Source: Homarus americanus | Taxonomy: Eukaryota; Arthropoda; Malacostraca; Decapoda; Nephropidae | NCBI RefSeq assembly: GCF_018991925.1 | Contig: NW_024738608.1 | Coordinates: forward strand, 1,269,026 to 1,333,025 | DNA: 64,000 nt | Direction of reading: 5' to 3' | Shown: piece after piece, positions 1-10,549 of the stretch | Layout of the letters: every line of letters starts with the position of its first letter | Position numbering within the stretch: the first letter of the stretch is position 1 | Translations under genes and position numbers: made by a program | The notes under the pieces: model-generated | What the model was told of the DNA's origin: nothing | What the model saw: only the letters and a program-made list of their open reading frames with translations | Database searches by the model: none

Positions 1-244
1 GTAGGGGGGGGGGGGAATGAGGGAGAGTAGGAATATAATTATGTTGGTGAGAGTGGAGGAGACGGGGTAAGTGTGAGTGAGAGGAGGTGAGAGTGGGGTA
101 AAATTTGACGAGATTAGGAGAAGAGGGGAACTAGATGAGTGGGAGAAAGTGGGTGAGAGTGAGGGAGAGCAGATGAGAGTGGAGACGAGTGGATGAGAGT
201 GGAGACGAGTGGATGAGAGTTAGGGAGAGAACAGTAAGAGTAGA
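1..244. repeat. G/A-rich imperfect repeat
   Basis: Purine-rich stretch made of GAGAGTGGA-like words. From 172 a 20-bp unit (gatgagagtggagacgagtg) is repeated two and a half times. No gene is seen. Confidence 0.6.
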
Positions 245-311
245 GTGGCAATTTATATTAGTGAGAGAAGAATGGTAATTAGGTCGACCTTGTTGGCTGC
301 TCTATACGCAC

Positions 312-320
312 CTGTCTGCC

Positions 321-352
<32 letters not shown>
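312..352. repeat. (CTGT)n microsatellite
   Basis: About ten CTGT units with one interruption near the start. Confidence 0.95.
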
Positions 353-353
<1 letters not shown>

Positions 354-369
354 TTTCGTCCATGCTTCC

Positions 370-492
370 CTTCCGTCCTTCCCCCACACCCACCATCACT
401 GTCACAACTCCTTCCGTCCTTCCCCCACACCCACCATCACTGTCACAACTCCTTCCGTCCTTCCCCCACACCCACCATCACTGTCACAACTC
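370..492. repeat. 41-bp minisatellite, 3 copies
   Basis: Three consecutive identical 41-bp units start at 370, 411 and 452, each beginning cttccgtcct. The period is not a multiple of three, which argues against coding. Perfect identity suggests recent duplication. Confidence 0.95.
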
Positions 493-2139
493 CTAATGAC
501 TCTTTAAGACGTGTGAATTCTTGGGGAAAATGATCTCATTACGTATCTCTATAAGTCGTGAGTTATTGTACAAGACCTATGTGGTTAGGTTAAGGTAATG
601 GGTTATCGGATTTTAATATGTATTTGTGTGTATCTATAAGTATTTGCATGTGTATAAGTGTATGTATTATGTATCTTTATGTATTTGTGTATATGTATTT
701 ATGTCAATATACGTATTCATATATGATCATTTATTTTGTAGTTAGGATTATTATTTACATTGTGTGTTTCACGTTTTAACCAGAGTGACGTGATTGGTGA
801 ATTCCATATCGTTGAGTTTAGTGATTTTTTCGTGAAAGTTTGTTTATTCTTGAAGTAACATCGTCAGGTATACTCCTACGGTGAGGGTGTCTGTAATCGT
901 TTATTTTTAAGGAATTGAAGTTCTTTTGTGGTTGTTTGGGTCAAGCCTTCGCGAAATTTTAGAACCTTTGAGAAATTCTGCGCTTAGGAGCTTTAAGAAG
1001 GAGTTTTGTGAAGGAGTTTTGTAGGATTCATATAGACAGAAGAAGCTGAACTCGTATAAGTTAAATGGACTGTTATATTTCCTTAAGAGACTGTTAGATC
1101 TGGTTAAAGATGAAAGGTTAAACACACATGATAGACCAAGTAGCAGACAGTCAAGAGGTGTCGTGAAATATATCTCCCTTAGCTCGTATTAGTAATTAAA
1201 TTGGCCGTACAACTGTGTACTGTGTTTATCTCTTTTGTTTACGTACTTAAAAGGTGAGAAAAAAATCTATATGTTGTGTAGAAATAAGCAGACCACTGTT
1301 GATATCTGAGCTTTGTTTACAAGTGGAAGAGGAAACGTGAACTACTAGGCCTATGAAAATTCAGCCGAGGCAGGGACAGAGGTGTGTTGGGAGATGATAC
1401 GATGTTTGATAATATAGTTATGAGGTGATCACTTTATTTTTCTTTATGATAATTATCACCACAACTTAACAATTATTTTTACGAACTACGAGTATGTACC
1501 TTATACTCTGAGCTAGAAGTCTGTTGGAGATGATTGACCTTGATCTATTTTTTAAGGTCAAGAGGGTCAGTTGATCTTAAAGACTGTGGTTGGGTCTTAC
1601 CAGAATAGGTCATCACGAGTCAGTAGCTTATGAAGTGATACTATCGCCGCTTATTCCTATTCACAGGGAAAACAGATGAGGGGAAATAGAGGAATAAGGA
1701 GTGTGATAAGTAAGAAAGACTGGGTTAAATTTAGTAATAAGGTGAATAGAGATAAATGACGAACTAGAATAAGAATAATAAAGAAAGTGAGACATGTGAG
1801 ATGATATTTACTGGCATTGTTAAGATGGTTGAAGATAAACGAAGAAATATATAAAGAAAAAAGTTACACGTCACTTAACTCTTTTAACTCCTTCCATAAT
1901 ATAAAGATAAAAATAAACCAGGACAAAACTAAAGCCAGTAAACAAAGAATAAAAAACAAACACTATATTTTCTTCTTCAAAATAAGATAAAGGGAGACAA
2001 TAAAAATGAACCACACAAAAAAAGATTAAAGAAATGAAACAGAGACGTCGTGAATGACCCCAAGAAAAACTAAAGATAGGATTAAGAAAGTGAAATAAGA
2101 TATATTTGGCCTCCACTCAAGTACCAGTATTAAGATAAA
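493..2139. other. AT-rich stretch without a recognisable gene
   Basis: Nothing coding is supported. A short TTAGG-like run sits at 571-600 and degenerate TGTAT/ATGTAT words at 600-720. The longest open frame (81 codons, minus strand, 1871-2116) is rich in Phe/Tyr/Leu, as AT-rich chance frames are. Confidence 0.6.
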
Positions 2140-2660
2140 AACGGAGGAGTAGGAGGTGGAGGAGGAGAATAAGGGGGAAGAGGATTAGTAGGAGGAGGAG
2201 GAGGGTTAGTGTATTTGACCTCCCTTCCCTGGCACCATCCCGAGAGGTTGGCACTGCTGGCACCAGCTGCCTCGTAAAGTGCCGCCGTTATGGCCACAGT
2301 CAGCCGCTGTCACCTCCTCCTCCAGGCACTCACAGCTAACGCCTTTGACTTTACTGTGGTGACTGACACTATGGTCTGTGGTGGGTGACATTGTCTGTCG
2401 CTCTGTGGTGGATGACAGACTATTGTGTGGTAGTTGGCATTGGATGGCTGTCTGTGGTGGTTGGGGGACAGACTAGGACTAGTGACACCTGAAAGGGGTG
2501 AGGTGGGCGTGGTGGAGAGTAAGAAAAAGGTTAGGTGGGCGTGGAAGAAGGGGATCTGAAAGGGTCCAGATGGGGCTGAAAGGGTTGAGGCTAAGCTAAA
2601 AGGAACCAGCTGGGCCATACGTGCAGAGACAGGTGGGCGTGGCTGGGGAGAGGCTTAACG
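2140..2660. repeat. GGA-rich then GT/GGTG-rich imperfect repeats
   Basis: GGAGGA runs at 2140-2215 are followed by degenerate GTGGTG/GACA words (2330-2480) and GGTGGGCGTGG / GAAAGGG words (2490-2660). No open frame with recognisable homology. Confidence 0.5.
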
Positions 2661-2928
2661 GTACCAGTGCTAGTCCTCTTACAATGGTGAAGAGGGAGTA
2701 TTGTACCATTGTATCTTCAGTTAAGGCAGCTATATACACACAGGTAGACACAGGTGCACACAATACGCACACAGATGATTGTACGGGTGGTAAATGATGC
2801 ACACCCCCGTACACAGCGCCGCTCTTTCACTCACACTGACTTAGAGTGATGGTTACCGCCTGACTGTCTTCCTCTAACTGGCTGTCTAGGAATGTTGTTA
2901 TGATAAAGCTGTAGGCCAGAGTGTAATA

Positions 2929-2930
<2 letters not shown>

Positions 2931-2959
<29 letters not shown>
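2931..2959. repeat. (TC)n microsatellite
   Basis: Uninterrupted TC dinucleotide run. Confidence 0.95.
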
Positions 2960-2963
<4 letters not shown>

Positions 2964-3215
2964 AAGTAGATATGTGAATGAATATATAAACAAATAACAA
3001 CAAAATTAAACTCCCCCCCCAATAAAAAGAAATAAAAATACTACTGTGCACGTAAACGACTGTGGGGTGGTGGTGGTCCCCCAGGGAGGTTATAAGGAAG
3101 CTAAAAAATTAAATCGTCCTATGCCTGCCAGCAGTCAAGGGCGATGGAGGGCAAAAGGATCACATTTGCCAGACGTGTGAACAGTATCAATCGCTCCAAA
3201 CTGTCGCACAGGTTA

Positions 3216-3525
3216 GGCCCCTTTCACACTATGCGGTTTCTCACCACATCTACAGTGGATGCGTTGCGGTGCCGGACATAGCAGTCTATTGATAGTTCTT
3301 ACAGTATGTACCTCTTCACACTATGCGGTTGCGGCGAATTCGCCGTTCCGACGCTGGCTTGCATGTGCGGCGTCCTACTGTACTTGTCCGGTACCGCCCC
3401 CGTACGCTGCAAACTGTAGACAATAGTCCAAAGTTGGGTCGCTGTACGCGGCAGGCGGACGAATGTGCGGCGGAAAACCGTGGTCGCTCCGGTGCGGCGA
3501 AGAACTGCATAGTGTGAAAGAGGCC
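3216..3525. mobile_element. PIF/Harbinger-type MITE, 310 bp
   Basis: The left end starts GGCCCCTTTCACACTATGC and the right end is its reverse complement with two mismatches, giving ~22-bp terminal inverted repeats. The element is bounded by TTA at 3213-3215 and TTA at 3526-3528, a 3-bp target duplication of the TWA type known for PIF/Harbinger transposons. It is GC-rich compared with its flanks and has no transposase, so it is non-autonomous. A further copy of the end motif (CTTCACACTATGCGG) lies inside at about 3313-3327, followed by the palindrome GCGGCGAATTCGCCG, so it may be a composite or carry an internal end duplication. Superfamily assignment rests on end sequence and duplication length only. 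Confidence 0.8.
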
Positions 3526-3780
3526 TTATGGAAATATATTAAAGTGAGGCGTAAAAAATTCCCTGGGCGTGTGTTGGGTACAAACGTTGATAATTATTCA
3601 TATTTGTTTCAGCCTTGCAAACCCATTTCCCATATGGTGTGGTGTGGCCAAGGTCAAGAGCAATGAAGATTCTCCCTAATTCGTTAGCATTCTTTCTTTC
3701 TCGCTGCCTTGCTTGACGTATTGTGTCATGGCGTCCTCCTCCCACAACAAAGCATTGCGATATCCACTTTATCTAACCAG

Positions 3781-3781
<1 letters not shown>

Positions 3782-3825
<44 letters not shown>
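3782..3825. repeat. (TG)n microsatellite
   Basis: About 21 uninterrupted TG units. Confidence 0.95.
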
Positions 3826-3826
<1 letters not shown>

Positions 3827-3859
3827 CTTACACACATGGTGGTGAAATGCATCTAGTGT

Positions 3860-4487
3860 GGCAGCATTATGTCAGTGTTAAGGTGCAAGCACTGCTTGCT
3901 CGCTTTCAGCTGCTGCCGCTGGTTAGCCCTCGTGGCGAACAGGGAAGTAACTTGCATAAGTCTTCCCCTGCTAGTACACAGCCTCCTCACCATCAAGAAT
4001 CCTGCTGTGCCTCCTCGTGGCAACACACACGGTAACTGGGTGCCTCGTGGGCCCAGGCTAGACCAGTAGGGGATCTCGGAGTAGCAGTGGGCCCCAGAAG
4101 GACGGCGCATAGGTCCACTGACATGTGGACATGTTCTGGCGCCTACCAACCATTGCCTCGCTATAAGGCTACAGGAGTAAACCCCCAAACTAAAAATCTG
4201 CTGTGGAGCCCCGCATCAGGCAGACTTGCTTACAGAGCTCCAACGTGACCGCAACGGTGGTATAGTCCGAAGAGGTGACCACCGTGGAAACCCAACGACT
4301 ACACCGCCGGACGAAAGCATTGCCTGATGGACAGGCTGCTAAGGCGAAACCCAACAAACTGGGCTATCGGCGGCAGTCCATTGCAACTCTCCCTCTCCTC
4401 AGTCGTTGCAACACTTGCACCACTGGATCAGGAAAAGGGAGACCCAAGATGTGTGGTTGCAGCCTGCTCTCCTGCCTCACCACATAA
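3860..4487 (+). mobile_element. Probable 5' part of an internally deleted LINE
   Basis: A GC-rich segment, unlike the AT-rich flanks, runs directly into the LINE ORF2 C-terminal coding remnant at 4488. No reverse transcriptase or endonuclease motif is seen here, and frames are closed. I infer it is the 5' region of the same element joined to the 3' end by an internal deletion. It could instead be an unrelated repeat. The left boundary is a guess based on base composition. Confidence 0.35.
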
Positions 4488-5249
4488 ATCAACTCACGCA
4501 CAGCCATCATCCAGCTCATCATACCACCATCCATCCAGCTTAATGCTATCACCCTCTCTAATGTTACCCACTTTCGGTATCTTGGCTCGCACCTGTCCAC
4601 CACCGCAGACATCGATGAAGAGATTCAGCACCGGATCAGATGTGCATCTCAAGCCTTTGGCAGACTCCGAAACCGTGTGTTCAGCTGTAGGGAGCTGAAA
4701 TTATCTACAAAGCTGCACGTATTTCGAGCAATGGTCCTCTCCACCCTGCTATATGGCAGTGAAACATGGATCACATACAGGAAGCACCTCAAGGCACTTG
4801 AAAACTTTCCCCAACGTAGTCTACGCTCCATCCTCTGTGTTCGCTGGGGAGACAAGAGAACAAATGCCAGTAGTCTTGCAGACACCAACTGTAGGAGCAT
4901 CGAGGCTTCCATTATCCATGAATAACTACGCATGGACGACAGTAGACTGCCAAAACAATTGAAAAGGTATACGGATAGTCTTAAGACAAACCTGAAAAAG
5001 TGCCAAATCGACCCCCTCACCTGGGAGTCGATTACTCCACATCGTAACACTTGCAGGAAGACCACACGCGAAGGTGTCAATGTTTTCGAGTTAGCCCGAC
5101 TGCAAACCGAGGCAGACAAGCGCCAACGCCGGAAAGACGCTGCCACCGCCCCTCCCGCACTAGATGCAGCCCTCCACATGTGCAACGAATGTGAACGACT
5201 CTGCCGGTCCCGTATCGGCCTCTTGAGTTACCTCAAAACTCACCAATGA
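4488..5249 (+). pseudogene. Non-LTR retrotransposon (RTE-like) ORF2 C-terminal end, decayed
   Basis: This frame encodes the region after the reverse transcriptase core of a LINE ORF2 protein. Recognisable blocks are FRYLGSHLSTTADIDEEI, then KLSTKLHVFRAMVLSTLLYG with SETW, then QRSLRSILCVRW, then RMDDSRLPKQL, then a terminal zinc-finger-like CNECERLCRSRIGLLSYLKT plus H. An in-frame TAA at 4923-4925 replaces what is usually a Gln codon (one C-to-T change). Around it the WxGHV block and the block after RLPKQL are missing, so there are small deletions. In the terminal finger the usual first zinc-ligand His is Tyr (SYLKTH). The stop at 5247-5249 is the natural end. The clade call (RTE-like) is from memory of protein pattern. 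Being a LINE remnant is the firmer part. Confidence 0.8.
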
Positions 5250-5335
5250 AGGTGACATCCCTCATAACTCATATCATTGTATCATAGCTGGATGATCGTC
5301 ATCGTCAATTCCGAGTGATAGCAAAGTAGTAGTCG
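5250..5335 (+). mobile_element. Probable LINE 3' UTR
   Basis: Short non-coding tail after the LINE stop codon, ending in gtag/gtcgtag words before the (GA)n tract. There is no poly(A). The 3' end is uncertain. Confidence 0.4.
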
Positions 5336-5339
5336 TAGT

Positions 5340-5342
<3 letters not shown>

Positions 5343-5381
<39 letters not shown>
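5343..5381. repeat. (GA)n microsatellite
   Basis: Uninterrupted GA run directly after the LINE remnant. Confidence 0.95.
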
Positions 5382-5385
<4 letters not shown>

Positions 5386-6045
5386 TAAAATAAGGCAAAA
5401 TTTATAAGATGTAAATACAGTAGAGCGTGAGAGAGCGAGTGAAGGAACGAGGAGCCGGACATGAAAGCTTATGTCTTGTACTATTCTATCTCATCTTCCT
5501 TTTGATATTTTATTCTATTTAACTCCCCGGTATATTAATCTGTTTCATGTAACTTTATGGGATTCAATTTTATCTATTAAACAAACAATTGTGCTCGATC
5601 TGCTAACTAGTACATATAAAGAAGAGTTTGTTTACTTTATTCTTACGAGTGTATAAACAAAAGTACACGTAACGATGCAAAGGAAATTTAAGTTATAAAT
5701 ATAGGTACAAGTACAGTTATACAGACAGATACTGCCACAGTTATATACAGACAAAAGTACAGATACGAATACAGTTATAGGCGGACAAAAGTACAGATTC
5801 AAGTACAATTATCGACAATGAGATACAAGTACAGGTGAAGATACAGACACAAATACAGGTAAAGTTGCAGTCATGAATGTAAACACAAGTACAGACACAT
5901 ATTTACTATTGCATTTTATATGGAACAGTGCAATACTATTTTAGTATCTGTTTAGGAATCAACACGTCAACCTTGTCACTTAACACTTGTTTGGTGAGTG
6001 CTGTCAGTAGGAAAATGTACATAAGATCCATCGACAAATAAATTT
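5382..6045. repeat. Unique AT-rich DNA then degenerate ACAAGTACAG repeats
   Basis: From about 5700 to 5905 the decamer ACAAGTACAG and variants (acagttatac, acagatac) recur in degenerate tandem with a basic period of about 6-12 bp. The same word recurs at 6566-6590. No gene seen. Confidence 0.5.
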
Positions 6046-6250
6046 CTGGCCTCCATGTTCACCTGACCTGACTACCTGACCTCCACGATCACCTGACTTG
6101 ACTACCTGGCCTCCACGATCACCTGACTTGACTACCTGACCTCCACGATCACCTGACTTGACTACCTGGCCTCCACGATCACCTGACTTGACTACCTGAC
6201 CTCCACGATCACCTGACTTGACTACCTGGCCTCCGCGATCACCTGACTTG
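6046..6250. repeat. 30-bp minisatellite in 60-bp alternating order
   Basis: Six full 30-bp units begin at 6071, 6101, 6131, 6161, 6191 and 6221, preceded by a diverged partial unit. Units alternate strictly between ...CTGACCTCC and ...CTGGCCTCC, so the true repeat is a 60-bp dimer in three copies. Read on the minus strand, a frame stays open (10-residue repeat VVKSGDRGGQ) and the alternating base is a synonymous Gly third position. There is no ATG start (the frame opens with GTG), so coding is not claimed. Confidence 0.95.
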
Positions 6251-7506
6251 ACCACTTGGAATTATATTTTTTTTTGTGCGAGTTTCATCAAGGACAGAAT
6301 TCATGCCACACGCCCACTGTCCTTGGCTGAGCTATGAGAATGTTAGGTTATATCCCGCTCCAGCTGTACAAAAGTTATGGACAGTATCGTTCACAGTGTT
6401 CAGACGTGCATTGAATACTAAACGTGTTGAATACTAAACAGATATTCAGGCATTACTGTTGCTGTTCCATCTAAAATTTAATGTTGAAAGTTGTGTTTAT
6501 TTGATGTAATCTGTCATTTAATAATGGTATCCTTTTATCGGATTCACCGGCATAAAATTCCTGGTAAAAGTACAGGAACAAGTACAGACATAAGGATAGA
6601 TTACAGTCTTTATTAGTTACAGAGATATCAACGTTGCAACAATTCATAAACAATACACAGGAACAATGTATTTAATTAGGTCACATCACCTACACACGGA
6701 AGATGAAGCACAGTTATGTTTCAATTTATCAGACCTGTACATGTTGGGGAGCTCGTCACTGGCCTCCTGATATACGACCAATAGGCGTGCAGTAGTTCTC
6801 TATTTTTGTTTCGTAGTTTTTATTATCACAGGAGGAAGATTATAGCTTTCTGGGGGAGTGTAAATTCGATTGCTCTAAACTCTAAAGGCCAGTTAGGCAG
6901 AGTTAAGTTGACTTTTCCTACACAAACTCACGAAAGCGGAAGTTGGTTAATATAATTCACATCTGATTTGTCTGTGTTGGAAACTTTGGAATATATTTTG
7001 TTGATGAATATTGACGTATGTCATGATTTTCATCGTAGTGGTCAAAGTGTGGATTATATTATACAAAGATTATAATATATTGTGTTTCTTATATTTCTTA
7101 CCGTAGAGTTCGATACCTTCACACTGGTTACCTACAGGAGATTATGGTGTATCTACGTAGAAATTCACTCCACCACCCGACATTCCATGATTTATACTTG
7201 ATAAATGGTGATTTAATGAGTTCCATTATTTTCCAACATCCATCTAAGTTATTGGTTATACTTTGTCATAACCAGTCAGTCAGTACCTTTAGTAATAATA
7301 AGATAGGATCACAGATACGGGCAGATAATTGCACTTACATTTATTTGGCAAGCTTCCATACAATGATTTACAATTTGCATGGATATATGAGTCACTCACA
7401 TTCACACTGTAATAAATTAATCTTCTAAAACAGGGAATTTCCAACTTGGGGACACATGTGATTACTTTACTATGGATATGACTTAAAAGAGCCTTAATTC
7501 TTCAAG
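6251..7506. other. Non-repetitive AT-rich stretch, no gene seen
   Basis: Open frames are under 100 codons and show no recognisable domain. Poly-T at 6266-6276. Confidence 0.5.
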
Positions 7507-7955
7507 TGATACATTTACTGCCAGCCTGGATTGCTTTTGTTGCAACCAGGCTTCCGCACAAGAACTTCTTTCCACGGGGAATAAAAACAAAAAGGTACTC
7601 TTGGGTCACCACACATAGTCTAGCGTTACTGACAGTCACTGTAGACGGTTGTCGCGGTAAGGAGAATTGGTAAGCGTGATTTGAATTAACCACATAGGTG
7701 CACTAGACCAGCCTGGATTGCTCTTGTCGCAACCAGGCTTCCACACGTGATAATTCCACGGGGATAACAAACTTAGGTTAATCTCGTGTCGTTCACGGTC
7801 ACTGTAGACGGGTGTCGTGCAGGAGAACTCTGTAAGCGTGAATTGATTAACCATTTACTGTAGGTTTGATAGGCCAGCCTGGATTGCTCTGTCGCAACCA
7901 GGCATGCACACGTGATATTTTCATGGGAATAACAAACCTAGGTTAACTCTGTGTG
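7507..7955. repeat. Tandem repeat of ~166-187 bp, about 2.5 copies
   Basis: The word CCAGCCTGGATTGCT occurs at 7521, 7708 and 7874. Each is followed by GCAACCAGGC, then a CACGGGGA/ATGGGAA block with AATAACAAAC, and then (in the first two) CACTGTAGACGG and TAAGCGTGA. Units have diverged by indels. It resembles a short satellite or a tandem segment of a transposon. Confidence 0.85.
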
Positions 7956-8439
7956 GTGTCCCGTTCCCTTCAGGAGGGAGAGGATGGGGACGACGTCTTA
8001 ACTAACCCATGACCTAGGGGATGCAACCTAAAATGAGGTTTTGGGGGTTTGAGGCGATGAACAGTACAACACTGTTTCACTGGCCTCCCCCTATAGGCTG
8101 GCTAGCATACCACTAATGGAAAATTCGCAGTCATGGCTCGCCGGGTGCCTTATCTCTAATAAAACAAACTTTGGAGTTGGTTGCGTGGGTAAGCCTAACG
8201 CAACCCATGACAACGTAAGTTCCTTATATACTGTGTTGCAATGAGGGTTACAGTATTCAGGAGGGCATCTAACACTCCCCAGATGCTCTTTGAATAGATA
8301 TACCAAACTGAACATCGATAAAAAATGTAAATTTTAATCGAGCAACTCCGGAAGAAATTAAGGATGCAAGTTTGAGTAATCGGGAGGCAAATGAACGTTG
8401 TGATGCTGTTGTACTAGACAGATATTCTTGCTGATAAAT
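7956..8439. other. Unassigned sequence between satellite and SINE
   Basis: No coding frame recognised. The composition resembles repeat-derived DNA, but I cannot assign a family. Confidence 0.4.
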
Positions 8440-8797
8440 TTTTTTTTATTATTATTATTGGGTACCCCCCTACATCCTTGTGCAAGTTGAAGCGCTTACA
8501 GTGCCCATCTGGGAAGCATGCTAAGTTCATGCTTGCCTTTATGTCTCATGTGTCAAGGGCGTAGAAGCCTGAAGAGTTATAGGTTTTTGTCAGCAAGTTA
8601 TTGGAAGCTCCAACAACTTTCCCTGAATGCGAATTCGCAACTTTTCGATTTACAACAGGTACCTACTTTACTGCTAGGTGAACAGGGACCAAGAGGGGCT
8701 AGGAAGTGTGTCCAAATAACTTTCCACGGCCCGGGAATCGAACCCGTGACATTTCACTTGCGAGGCAAGAGCGGTACCGCTCTACCACCGGCGCCCC
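8440..8797 (-). mobile_element. tRNA-derived SINE
   Basis: Read on the minus strand the element begins GGGGGCGCCGGTGGTAGAGC. A perfect RNA polymerase III box A (TGGTAGAGCGG) is at 8787-8777 and a perfect box B (GGTTCGATTCC) at 8744-8734, in tRNA-like spacing with an anticodon-stem-like CTTGC/GCAAG pair between them. A ~260-bp tRNA-unrelated body follows, ending in an (ATA/AAT)n plus A-rich tail (8440-8460 on the plus strand as T-rich). This is the standard layout of a tRNA-derived SINE, mobilised by a partner LINE. I did not find a clear target-site duplication. Confidence 0.88.
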
Positions 8798-8995
8798 CAA
8801 ACTTTATGTCAGGAGTGGGATACATCGACATTCAGAGCTGTGAAGGTCGGCCTGGCGTCAAATGTAGTGAACCATGAGGACACATTCGTCATGATGTTGT
8901 GTATCATCAACTATCACACCAGAGACAATGTTAACTGTGGACTGAATAACACTTCGTCTTGACCGTTGTTACCTAACTTATAACATGTAACGTTT

Positions 8996-8997
<2 letters not shown>

Positions 8998-9077
<80 letters not shown>
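8998..9077. repeat. (TA)n microsatellite
   Basis: Uninterrupted TA run of 80 bp. Confidence 0.97.
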
Positions 9078-9081
<4 letters not shown>

Positions 9082-9389
9082 GTTTGTGTGTGTGTTTGAT
9101 AGATGGATGATATGTAAAGAGAAAGAGAAGACTGACAAACCATCAGATAATGAAAGATATTGTACTAACACAGACATAAAAGAGACCCAGAGTGAAAGAG
9201 ACAGTAAGGAGAGACAAGTACAGTCAGAGTGGGAGACAACACTCCACCTTGAGGCAGGCGAGGTTCTCAAAAACACTCAGTATGGGCGGCCGTGTTTAAG
9301 TTGGCGATCAGCCGCCAGTCAATCCTTTGACGACAGAAGAACCGCCTGGCAGGAGGTCTGTCTGATCACCCATGTGTAAACAATGACAA
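9078..9389. other. Unassigned, purine-rich open frame
   Basis: A 99-codon plus-strand frame (9080-9379) starts in microsatellite flank. Its first half is Lys/Glu/Asp-rich from GAGAAAGAGA-type sequence. No domain recognised, probably chance. Confidence 0.3.
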
Positions 9390-9690
9390 AGCGCCTTGTG
9401 ACGTCATCTCCGAATGTCATCAGCTTTACACGAACGACTCTGTTGTTCTGCAGAGCTGTCGTCACGCTCCTAGGTGTTCCTCCACCCATACCTGCTAGGA
9501 CGTGCAGTCCTAAAGCCTCGTACCTAATTCTCTTCCCATAACTAAAGACGTCAGGAGACATCTTACTAAAGCAATCATACCAAGATGGCGTGTTTACACT
9601 GTAACTGCATCATAACTTCAAGGAAAAGAGAAATAAACGTACGAATCTGAGCGAGTGCGGATCCTAGTTTTGAGGTTTGGTAAGTCCTTT
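9390..9690 (+). promoter_or_regulatory. Candidate promoter / first exon region
   Basis: A perfect palindromic CRE (TGACGTCA) lies at 9399-9406 and a half CRE (GACGTCA) near 9547. An AAGATGGCG word, matching the YY1/initiator-type core, is at 9582-9590. A good 5' splice donor (GTAAGT) follows at 9680-9685. The segment is less AT-rich than its flanks. The ATG in AAGATGGCG opens only 21 codons. This is a motif-based suggestion. No TATA box or downstream coding exon was found. Confidence 0.25.
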
Positions 9691-10530
9691 GTATCATTAC
9701 CGTTGGTTGGAAACACCTCCTTCTTGCTCTGTTGGCCTCTCTCTGTTTACATTCTGCTCGCCGTCACGCTTGACCTACTAACGGAGGAAGGGTCGGCATT
9801 ACAACACGTCATAGTAGCAGGTTACAGGCTCTAACTCTCGCTAACTCCACTACTCTCACCATCATCCGTATTCCGGCGTGGCTTGTGTGTGTCCTTGTCC
9901 TTGATCTGTTGCCCTTGTTATAGCTGCTACTGTTGTTATAGCTACTTGATCTGTTTTATTTGCAGCTGTTGTTGAACTTGTTGGAGTTACTGCTATAGCT
10001 ATTCCCGCTGTTTAAGCTTCTGTTGTTGCTTCAGATAATATCGAGCCTTGTTAATGCTTCAGCTATTCCAGTTGCTTCCGTTGAGTGTATCTGTTACCCG
10101 TTAATATCTCTACAGCTACAGTTTAGCTTCGTTTAATGTAGGAGTTAGTCCCGTTCCCTCAGTTGAATGTATCTGTTTTCTGTTAATATCATTTCACCTC
10201 ATTCCTGTTAATCTTTGAACTGCTCCTGTTCCTTGGGGTATCCTATTGCTTCCGTTGTTTATGCTTGTTGACTCTATTTGTGTCCTGTTAATATCACTTC
10301 AACAAGATCCTGATACAACTTGAGCTACCCACCCCTATTCCCTCCATTAACGTTACCTGTTCTTGTTGATGTCTATTCTACCAGCTCCTGTTATTACTTC
10401 GGTTGCTCCCGTTGCCGCCGTTGTGTGTGCGCTCCTGTTTCGGTGGTACCCTCAAGTCAGAGGAGCACCCCCACACACACACCGTGTTAGGGTGAGGAAT
10501 GTAGCCTTCAGCTCGCCTCGGTAAACAAAA
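9691..10530. repeat. Degenerate CTGTTGTT-rich repeat region
   Basis: T/G-rich sequence with recurring words. CTGTTAATATC-like words occur near 10098, 10177 and 10288, preceded each time by GTTGA-TGTAT / GTTGACTCTAT, giving very diverged units of about 80-110 bp. No gene recognised. Confidence 0.45.
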
Positions 10531-10549
10531 TGTGGCAGCGTCTGTGCTA

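Noticed and set aside
1871..2116. 81-codon hydrophobic frame resembling a membrane protein
   Set aside because: AT-rich chance frame. Phe/Tyr/Leu follow from composition, with no conserved motif.
6004..6255. 10-residue repeat protein on the minus strand
   Set aside because: No ATG, a short frame and an open frame forced by a 30-bp period. Kept only as a finding about synonymous change.
8734..8797. Functional tRNA gene
   Set aside because: The polymerase III boxes are good, but the sequence continues into a SINE body with a T/A-rich tail, and the acceptor stem is not clearly paired.
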